From assembly GCA_009784355.1 (NCBI GenBank), contig WRBU01000011.1, forward strand, positions 1-12,607: a stretch of 12,607 nt of DNA, written 5' to 3'. The position numbers were made by a program, and so were the translations under genes. This document shows positions 7,328 to 12,607 of the stretch, piece after piece; the stretch's first letter is position 1; every line of letters starts with the position of its first letter. Source of the stretch: Defluviitaleaceae bacterium. Its GTDB lineage: Bacteria > Bacillota > Clostridia > Lachnospirales > WRAX01. Under the pieces are notes generated by a model that saw only the letters and a list, made by a program, of their open reading frames with translations, made no database searches and had not been told where the DNA came from.

Positions 7328-8173
7328 CTATTTTACAATAATTTCCATATCACCCAAAGTTGTGTTCATTACAAAGCTGTCGCCCGTCTTTGGTATGTCG
7401 TCTATTTTTGCCGCCACGGGGTAGTCTATGTCTACAAATTTGCCGCAGGCGGCAGAAAGCACATTGGATATTTTGGCAGAGGCTATGTTGGAAATTTCTT
7501 GCAGGGCAGAGTATGCCATTTCGTTTGCTTCGCAAACCTCCATACCCGTCATGGCTCTAAAAATACCAAAAGTAATTTTATTTGAGTACACAAACCAAAC
7601 GGCTTTTTTGCTTTCGTCGCCAACCAAGCCTACTTTAAAAATAATACCGTCGTCTGCATTTATATCTTTGTTAAAAATTGGCTTTATGCTGTCGTTTGCA
7701 ATGCCTGTTACGGTTGCCAAAACCTCTCTTACATTGTCCGCAAAAGCAATTAGCGCGGTTTGTGCACGCACGGCGGATATTTTGGGTTTTGACATTTTTT
7801 GGTCTTCGCCTGCCACATGGTATATAAGCCATGTGAGCAAAAAGCCCAAAAAGGCTTTGACGCTTGTGGGGTCAAAATTGCTTTGTTTTAGGCGTTCTTG
7901 GTGGTCAAGCACGTCAGCTATCAGTTTTAAATGAAATTGCCTATGCTCTTCAACACCGTCATAACCAGCATCCCTATAAAACTTTTCTTCATCCGCAAAA
8001 TGTTTTAAACAGTATTTTTTTAAAAATTCCATGGTGTCGATAATGGCGGCTTTGTAATCCTCAAAGCCAAGCCCCTGCGTTAGGGTGTCTTTCAGCTTAC
8101 CCACAGTTTCAAAAAGCTGCATATGCTCTTTGTCTATTGTCGCCACCCCTGTTAAATAGCTGTCTTTCCACAT
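7328..8173 (-). CDS. Bacteriohemerythrin-CheX fusion protein
   Basis: A 281-residue two-domain protein. Residues 1-130 are a bacteriohemerythrin with all seven expected di-iron ligands: His17 (IDKEH), His58 and Glu62 (HFADEE), His77 and His81 (HRQFH), and His119 and Asp124 (HVAGED). This fold binds O2, or senses it or NO. Residues about 135-281 match CheX, the CheY-phosphate phosphatase family: SALQEISNIASAKISNVLS (222-240) contains the E-x-x-N catalytic pair (Glu226, Asn229). The combination suggests oxygen- or redox-dependent dephosphorylation of a response regulator (inference); no CheY or kinase lies in the window. AAGGAGG is 7 nt before the ATG. It sits 31 nt after the Hsp70-vWA gene and 12 nt before the TPR gene. 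No transmembrane segment is seen. Confidence 0.9.
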   Translation of the reverse strand: MWKDSYLTGVATIDKEHMQLFETVGKLKDTLTQGLGFEDYKAAIIDTMEFLKKYCLKHFADEEKFYRDAGYDGVEEHRQFHLKLIADVLDHQERLKQSNFDPTSVKAFLGFLLTWLIYHVAGEDQKMSKPKISAVRAQTALIAFADNVREVLATVTGIANDSIKPIFNKDINADDGIIFKVGLVGDESKKAVWFVYSNKITFGIFRAMTGMEVCEANEMAYSALQEISNIASAKISNVLSAACGKFVDIDYPVAAKIDDIPKTGDSFVMNTTLGDMEIIVK

Positions 8174-8204
8174 TGTTATGCCTCCTTTTTTGTATGGGGT
8201 GTCC

Positions 8205-10280
8205 CTACAAACGTATAAGCTCTGCTATGCTTGCCGCAATATTGTCCAAAATGTCGTAGAATTTGTCAGAAAGGTCGTAGAATTTGCCCCTTGGTTTGGT
8301 TACGGGGTCGTAGGCTTCAATGCTTTCACGGTCTTTGCGTGCCACCACGTAGGTTACTATATTGTGGGCGGCAAGCATGTCGCAAATGTCTTGCACGCTT
8401 TTGCCGCTGTGTGTTGGCACATGCGGCGGTGCGTCTGTTATAAGCACAAAAATATTTTGTGTGTCAGCCGCTGGGCGTGTCGTGTTTAAAAGCTCTATTG
8501 CCGTTTCAAGGCTGTCCAAAGCACTTTCGGGGATGTCGCCGCCGTAGGTTCTTGGTATGTTTTTTACCTGTTTTTGGAATTTTGCCACGTCGTCTGTAAA
8601 ATTGTACACGCTTGGCTTTTCTTTTTCGTTAAGGTCGCCAAAGCCTATTAAGCCCAGCTTAAAGCCCACGCCCTTGTTTGCCAAAATGTCCGCAAACTCC
8701 ATTGCACGGTCTTTTACGCCGTTTATATATGTGTCCATGCTTCCTGTTGTGTCAATACAAAATACTACATTTACATTGCCGCCGCTTCCCATAACACGCT
8801 CGGCGGGCTTTGCGGCAAATTGGGTTCGGTCAAACTCCGCCTTTTGGGCATTGCCTGTGTGTATGTCTTTTACATATACTTCAAAGAGGTTGTTTTCGTC
8901 AATGGCATAGGTAATTTCCAGTTGCGCCGCCCCCGAAAGACCGCTTAAAACAACGCTTCCCATGTATTTTTTGTCGCTTTCGGCACCCTGTTCCCACTGG
9001 TACACGTCCACATTAACCACGCTTGCACCTGTTGCGGCAAAATTTGCGTCAGAAATACGTGCGGGTATTGGCGTACCCATGGGGATGATGGGGATTAACG
9101 CCTTTTCTTTGGTGGCGACATTCACCACGGCTTCCGTGCCAAAAATTTGACGGGTTATTTGCGAAACTTTTACATTAGCCGTGGGCAAATGTAGCAAATA
9201 ATTGTATATAGCCGCCCCCATAGCAACGGACTTTGCGGGGTCTGTTGCCCTGTATGGCTCTTTTATAAAGCCCGCAACCATGCGCTTTACCATGGGTATT
9301 AATGTAGAGCCGCCAACCAATATTACTTTTGAAATTTCGTCCGCCCCACAACCTGCCCGTTTTAGGGCTTCTTCAATAATATCACGGCTTCTGTCCACAT
9401 ATTTGCGGATAATTGCTTCAAACTCTTCACGGGTAATTTCAAGTGAGAGGTTTTGCGGCACGCCGTCGTGAATAACAAGGGGGTTTATGCGTATTTGCGC
9501 CTTATTTGTGCCGCTTAACTTTTTCTTCACGCTTTCCGCTTCAAATTTTAATTTTTGCAGTACACGCTTGCGCTCGGCATTGTCAAGCTGGGCATCCAAA
9601 TCAAGGGAGTTTTGTTGCTTAAATTTGTCCTTCATCCAGCGTATAAGCTCCGCGTCAAAGTCATCCCCGCCTAATGTCATGTCGCCCACATTTGAAAGCT
9701 CTTTAAAAATTTCTTCGCCGTTTTCGTCTTTGCCCACCCGCAACACGCAGGCATCAAAAGTTCCGCCGCCCATGTCATATACCATTAAGGTTTGGGCATA
9801 GCCTTGTTTAAAGCCGTATTCAATAGCCGCCGCCAAAGGCTCGGAGAGCAAAAACACATTTTTAAAACCCGCCAAAAGCCCCGCTTGGCGTGTGGCAAAA
9901 ATTTGGCGGTCGTTAAAATACGCAGGGTGGGTTATTACCACCTCGTCAAAATTCTCTCCTGCTTGTTCCTCTGCCGCCATTTTTAATTTGCGCAAAATGT
10001 CGCCCGATATTTCTTCGGGGGTTTTTTCAATATCGCCCAAAAGCACACGTTCTTCGCTTCCCATAAGGCGTTTTACAGAAATTACCGTTTCTTCGGGGTA
10101 AATTATCGCGCCCGACTTTGCTTCGCTTCCAACCACCGTGCCGTCTTCCATATAGCTCACTACCGAGGGCAGAATTTCGTCTGCCCCGTCAATTTTTACC
10201 ACTTCAAGGGTGTCGGTTTGGTCTTTGTAAATTACCGCAACCGAGTTGGTTGTGCCAAGGTCTATGCCTAAATATGCCAT
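8205..10280 (-). CDS. Hsp70-like chaperone ATPase fused to a von Willebrand A domain
   Basis: A 691-residue fusion. Residues 1-375 are an Hsp70 nucleotide-binding domain with phosphate-1 loop DLGTTNS (from Asp7), phosphate-2 loop DMGGGTFDA (169-177) and adenosine motif VILVGGSTLIP (319-329). About 378-495 is a divergent substrate-binding beta domain; the hydrophobic interdomain linker of DnaK is not recognisable. Instead of the helical lid, residues about 504-691 form a von Willebrand A domain with a MIDAS metal site (Asp510-T-Thr512-G-Ser514, and Asp616 in ITDAPPH). It should couple ATP-driven peptide or protein binding to metal-dependent adhesion to a partner. It is not the housekeeping DnaK. 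AAGGAGG precedes the ATG. It leads a close-packed series with hemerythrin-CheX, TPR and deoD. No clear promoter is seen directly upstream, where a double-hairpin repeat lies. Confidence 0.95.
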   Translation of the reverse strand: MAYLGIDLGTTNSVAVIYKDQTDTLEVVKIDGADEILPSVVSYMEDGTVVGSEAKSGAIIYPEETVISVKRLMGSEERVLLGDIEKTPEEISGDILRKLKMAAEEQAGENFDEVVITHPAYFNDRQIFATRQAGLLAGFKNVFLLSEPLAAAIEYGFKQGYAQTLMVYDMGGGTFDACVLRVGKDENGEEIFKELSNVGDMTLGGDDFDAELIRWMKDKFKQQNSLDLDAQLDNAERKRVLQKLKFEAESVKKKLSGTNKAQIRINPLVIHDGVPQNLSLEITREEFEAIIRKYVDRSRDIIEEALKRAGCGADEISKVILVGGSTLIPMVKRMVAGFIKEPYRATDPAKSVAMGAAIYNYLLHLPTANVKVSQITRQIFGTEAVVNVATKEKALIPIIPMGTPIPARISDANFAATGASVVNVDVYQWEQGAESDKKYMGSVVLSGLSGAAQLEITYAIDENNLFEVYVKDIHTGNAQKAEFDRTQFAAKPAERVMGSGGNVNVVFCIDTTGSMDTYINGVKDRAMEFADILANKGVGFKLGLIGFGDLNEKEKPSVYNFTDDVAKFQKQVKNIPRTYGGDIPESALDSLETAIELLNTTRPAADTQNIFVLITDAPPHVPTHSGKSVQDICDMLAAHNIVTYVVARKDRESIEAYDPVTKPRGKFYDLSDKFYDILDNIAASIAELIRL

Positions 10281-10309
10281 TTTAAATCCTCCTTATGTGT
10301 GCCGCCCTT

Positions 10310-10383
10310 GTCATTGCGGGACGTACTCTCCCGCAACCCCACCAAATAGCATAAGATTGCGGGAAAAACCATCCCGCAATGAC
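10310..10383. repeat. Double-hairpin (REPIN-like) repeat of a second family
   Basis: The outer ends GTCATTGCGGGA (10310-10321) and TCCCGCAATGAC (10372-10383) are perfect inverted repeats. Each half is also a hairpin: TTGCGGGA and TCCCGCAA around a 7-nt loop (10314-10336 and 10357-10379). The layout equals that of the GTAGGGGCGG repeats, but the sequence is unrelated. It fills the gap between the RepA-like gene and the Hsp70-vWA gene, ending about 30 nt before the latter's start codon, and could affect its expression or protect mRNA ends. Confidence 0.8.
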
Positions 10384-10400
10384 AGTGGGTTTTTACATTT

Positions 10401-10442
10401 CCCTATACCTATTTCTGTTGTACTTGTTGTCCTGTTGTACTT
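10401..10442. repeat. Left inverted repeat of the RepA-like cassette
   Basis: Starting CCCTATACCTATTTCTG (10401-10417) and, after a 9-nt insertion (10418-10426), TTGTCCTGTTGTACTT (10427-10442), this matches the reverse complement of 11748-11780 at 29 of 33 positions. It overlaps the last codons of the ATPase gene. It may be a terminal inverted repeat of a mobile unit. No target-site duplication is obvious outside it. Confidence 0.5.
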
Positions 10443-11626
10443 TTGTTTTTATAAAAATACAACATTCTTGAGTTTTTATCTTTATCTCTTCGTATAACTA
10501 TTCCATATTCTTCTAAAAGTATTGGCTGTGCGGCTTTTAATTGCCTTGTAATACGGGTGGGAAAATATTTTATATCTTTTTTCTCTCTTTTGGCAAGGTC
10601 GTTTAGGCTTGCGCAAAGCATTGTGGCAGTTCCTTGCCATACTCCATTTTTAGAGAATATGTATTCTTTTAAATTATAGGCAAGTTCACTTGCTTTGGCG
10701 TTTTCTTCTTCATCTTCTTCGTCATTGTCAACCCCTAGAAATTGCCATTTACAACTTTCTTCATCAAATTCAATATTATAACTAAAATCCCTTATATGAC
10801 GTACCCCTGTTGTAAACTTGGCTTGTTTTGATTTTCTTGACTTTTTCATTAGGACATATGTTCCGTCAACCGCACCAACCAAAGCCATAGAGCCCGCAAC
10901 CATGTTTATTGGGTCGTCGTCGTGCATTTTTCTTGTATGATGTAATAATAAAAGCACTATATCACGATTATTAGTTATTGGACGCAGGTTTTCCACAAAT
11001 TTTCTGTCATTTACAGAGATGTCTATGTCATATCTATGATGCCGTATTTTACTTAAAATGTCAATAATAATAAGTTTTGTATTTGGATGTTTTTTTAAAA
11101 AGTTTTCAATTTCTTGCACCATGGACGCATTTGCGTCCATGCCACGGGTGTTGTGGGTTATGTGCAAATTGTTAATCATTTTGGGGTTGGCTTGCATTTG
11201 TTTTAGCCTTCCCGCAAGCAGGGGGTCTGTATCTTCTAATGACATGTATAAAACGTCGCTTTTTGTTGTTTTATGCTCCCAAAAAGGCTCACCGCTTGCG
11301 ACAGATGCCGCAATGTCTAATGCCAGCCAAGACTTCCCCGCCTTTGCCGCCCCCGCCAAAAGGTATATGCCTGATGTAAACATATTATCTACAATAAAAT
11401 GCGGTGCGTCAAAGTTTGTTTCCATAATTTCTTTTGCTGTTTTTGTGTTAAGTTCTAAAATATTTGTGGCAACAACCTCTGCCACGGTTTTTTCTTGCGG
11501 GGTTTTGTTCGTTTCCCACGGCAATCTGTCGTCTGTTTTTTCATAGTCAAAGAAGCTCTCATACTTACAGCCCATTTTGGCTAAATCGACCCCTCGCTCC
11601 AACAACATCTCTTTTACTTTCCCCAT
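10409..11626 (-). CDS. RepA-like AAA ATPase (AAA_25, replicative helicase type) with C-terminal winged helix
   Basis: A 405-residue RecA-fold ATPase of the kind found in plasmid RepA helicases and phage or integrative-element replication modules. Visible are Walker A GAAKAGKS (92-99, Lys98), MSLEDTDPLLAGRL (128-141, the family's SLED segment), Walker B KLIIIDI (Asp189), LLLHHTRK (226-233) and the GSMALVGAVDG sensor region (245-255). An acidic stretch (300-309) separates a C-terminal part (about 316-392) that looks like a winged helix. The start at 11626 has GGGAGG upstream, and the gene has its own consensus promoter. It stands alone: no integrase, primase or relaxase is in the window. The gene looks more A+T-rich than the Hsp70 genes on either side, and inverted repeats bound it, so I infer horizontal acquisition. 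A regulatory or defence role cannot be excluded. Confidence 0.88.
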   Translation of the reverse strand: MGKVKEMLLERGVDLAKMGCKYESFFDYEKTDDRLPWETNKTPQEKTVAEVVATNILELNTKTAKEIMETNFDAPHFIVDNMFTSGIYLLAGAAKAGKSWLALDIAASVASGEPFWEHKTTKSDVLYMSLEDTDPLLAGRLKQMQANPKMINNLHITHNTRGMDANASMVQEIENFLKKHPNTKLIIIDILSKIRHHRYDIDISVNDRKFVENLRPITNNRDIVLLLLHHTRKMHDDDPINMVAGSMALVGAVDGTYVLMKKSRKSKQAKFTTGVRHIRDFSYNIEFDEESCKWQFLGVDNDEEDEEENAKASELAYNLKEYIFSKNGVWQGTATMLCASLNDLAKREKKDIKYFPTRITRQLKAAQPILLEEYGIVIRRDKDKNSRMLYFYKNKSTTGQQVQQK

Positions 11627-11645
11627 TTTTATTCCTCCCGTATAC

Positions 11646-11735
11646 TTAATATTAATGGCAAATAAACCATTCTAATATTAGTATAACAAAAGTCGCATGA
11701 GCTGTCAAGAGCTTTTTTAGAAAATCTAATATTAC
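11646..11735. repeat. Three TAATATTA palindromes around the RepA-like gene promoter
   Basis: TTAATATTAA (11646-11655), CTAATATTAG (11672-11681) and CTAATATTAC (11726-11735) share the core TAATATTA. One lies downstream of the promoter, one overlaps the -10 box, and one is upstream of the -35 box. TCTAATATTA is repeated exactly at 11671 and 11725. They look like operator or iteron-type sites, perhaps for autoregulation. The A+T richness makes chance copies possible. Confidence 0.4.
11680..11708 (-). promoter_or_regulatory. Consensus promoter of the RepA-like ATPase gene
   Basis: On the minus strand TTGACA (11708-11703) and TATACT (11685-11680) are spaced by exactly 17 bp, giving a strong sigma-A promoter. 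Transcription would begin near 11673, leaving a leader of about 47 nt before the ATG at 11626. The promoter lies inside the inverted-repeat-bounded unit, so the cassette carries its own expression signal. Confidence 0.85.
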
Positions 11736-11747
11736 TAAAATGACAAC

Positions 11748-11780
11748 AAGTGCAACAGGACAGCAGAAATACATATAGGG
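11748..11780. repeat. Right inverted repeat of the RepA-like cassette
   Basis: AAGTGCAACAGGACAG (11748-11763) followed by CAGAAATACATATAGGG (11764-11780) is the inverted partner of 10401-10442 (29/33 matches, 9-nt gap). Read on the plus strand it encodes T-G-Q-Q-K and a stop two codons later, similar to the C-terminus of the RepA-like protein. It could therefore instead be a remnant of a second, inverted copy of that gene's end. Confidence 0.5.
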
Positions 11781-11799
11781 GAATTAGAATTTGTGTTGT

Positions 11800-11905
11800 A
11801 CTTTGTAGGGGCGGATTTTATCCGCCCGCTAAAGCTGACGACTTGTCAAATGCATGTTTCCAACCAAAAGCTCCAGCAGGCGGATAAAATCCGCCCCTAC
11901 AAAGT
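11800..11905. repeat. REPIN-like double hairpin repeat, copy 2
   Basis: Arms of 31 nt at 11800-11830 and 11875-11905 are inverted copies with one mismatch. Each contains the same GTAGGGGCGG...CCGCC hairpin as the element at 5350-5443. The spacer is 44 nt. It lies between the end of the partial Hsp70 gene (stop at 11912-11914) and the RepA-like cassette, and may serve as the 3' end or terminator of the Hsp70 transcript. Confidence 0.88.
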
Positions 11906-11911
11906 CCGCGT

Positions 11912-12607
11912 TTACGGGGTAGTACCCACAGTTTTTTTGGTAAAGCGGGATGGGTCAAAATTCTCGTCATACCCGCTGGGGGCGTGTTCTTCCCCAAACC
12001 CTAGGTCTTTCACATTGCCTTTTACCATGCCGCCTTCTTCTTCCACCATTAGGGTTACTTGCAGGCGGGTTTTGCCGCTCCCGCGCTGTGGCAGTCCCGT
12101 TATTGCCACTTCGCCTATTAGCTTGCAGTCCTCATACCCATGGGTTATGTCAAGTCTTTCTAATATACGTAAATCTAATTTAGTCATATCCTCGGGAAGT
12201 TCTCCCGATAGCGTGAAGACATGGCTCTTTTTGGCAAGGGCGTAAGGCGTGCCACGGCGTATCATGGGGAAAAACGAGGGTTTGCCGCCTTTTACAATTT
12301 CAAGCCCAATGTCATGGGCTACTGTTACCTCAAATTCCACATCCAGTGTATCAGCCTCCATGTCAGCGGCGGAGAGTAGCCCCATTTTCATTGCCGCATA
12401 ATAGGTTGCACCAAGGGAAATATCAAGGGCAGGGCGTTCTGACGTGTAAATTTTTGTTTCGTCGTTAAAAATTTCAATAAACACATCCCGCACCCACGGC
12501 ATGGTGGACGAGCCGCCCTCCAAAAGCACACGGTCTATTTGGTCGGGATAAATTGCCCCTGTGTAGGCTTCACGCAACGCCTTTTGCACCAATTTGCGGG
12601 TTTTGTC
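11912..12607 (-). CDS. Hsp70-like protein, C-terminal part (gene runs off the window)
   Basis: The frame is open to the window edge, so its 5' part lies outside; 231 residues are visible. It begins in the last part of an Hsp70 nucleotide-binding domain: the adenosine motif VLLEGGSSTMP is at visible residues 27-37, followed by SLGATYYAAM. The rest resembles the substrate-binding beta domain (GLEIVKGGKPSFFPMIRRGTP, then LIGEVAITGLPQRGSGKTRLQVTLMVEEEGG). It ends there with no helical lid and no DnaK-type C-terminal tail, so it is not the housekeeping DnaK. It is a separate gene from the Hsp70-vWA fusion; the two were probably adjacent before the RepA-like cassette and repeats came between them (inference). 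An internal TTG at 12592 is not the true start. Confidence 0.9.
   Translation of the reverse strand, partial: DKTRKLVQKALREAYTGAIYPDQIDRVLLEGGSSTMPWVRDVFIEIFNDETKIYTSERPALDISLGATYYAAMKMGLLSAADMEADTLDVEFEVTVAHDIGLEIVKGGKPSFFPMIRRGTPYALAKKSHVFTLSGELPEDMTKLDLRILERLDITHGYEDCKLIGEVAITGLPQRGSGKTRLQVTLMVEEEGGMVKGNVKDLGFGEEHAPSGYDENFDPSRFTKKTVGTTP

Noticed and set aside
7428..7934. Plus-strand open frame of 168 codons opposite the hemerythrin-CheX gene
   Set aside because: The opposite strand has all di-iron ligands and the CheX motif with a strong ribosome site; the antisense product shows no recognisable domain.
10340..10365. Promoter for the Hsp70-vWA gene within the double-hairpin repeat
   Set aside because: TATGCT could be a -10 box, but the only TTGCGG-like -35 is about 20 bp away and belongs to the repeat hairpin; not supported.
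10384..10408. Target-site duplication outside the inverted repeats of the RepA-like cassette
   Set aside because: The bases just outside the left repeat (TTTACATTT) and the right repeat (GAATTAGAA) do not form a convincing direct repeat.

Overview
The window is about 12.6 kb of moderately A+T-rich DNA in which every convincing gene lies on the minus strand. Strong AGGAGG-type ribosome binding sites, one TTG start, two perfect TTGACA-17-TATAAT/TATACT promoters, a PadR-regulated ABC exporter, a bacteriohemerythrin and a DeoD-type phosphorylase point to an anaerobic, Clostridia-like member of the Bacillota. This placement is an inference from gene content and signals; no rRNA or tRNA is present to confirm it.

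Right to left (the direction of transcription) there are three blocks. (1) Stress/chaperone block: the 3' end of an Hsp70-like gene (11912 to the window edge), then after a 1.6 kb interruption an Hsp70 ATPase fused to a von Willebrand A domain (8205-10280), a bacteriohemerythrin-CheX fusion (7328-8173), a TPR protein (6161-7315) and deoD purine nucleoside phosphorylase (5440-6159). The last four genes are closely spaced (31, 12 and 1 nt) and look like one operon. (2) An apparent mobile or acquired cassette (10401-11780) interrupts this block. It holds a single RepA-like AAA ATPase gene with its own promoter, bounded by imperfect inverted repeats (29/33 matches plus a 9-nt insertion) and flanked on each side by a different double-hairpin (REPIN-like) repeat. 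(3) Resistance/export block: padR, a Nudix hydrolase, two ABC exporter half-transporters and a GNAT acetyltransferase (42-5185), tightly packed. It is read from a consensus promoter whose -10 box lies in a near-perfect inverted repeat (likely the PadR operator) and ends at a hairpin terminator at the left edge.

The most notable points are: a frameshift in the first ABC gene that falls exactly on a U UUU UUA slippery heptamer, with an SD-like AAGGGAAG 10 nt upstream (programmed -1 frameshift, or a T7-to-T6 deletion); the inverted-repeat-bounded RepA-like cassette inside the Hsp70 locus; the chaperone/vWA, hemerythrin/CheX, TPR and nucleoside phosphorylase combination; and a repeat family whose hairpins show a compensatory base-pair change.
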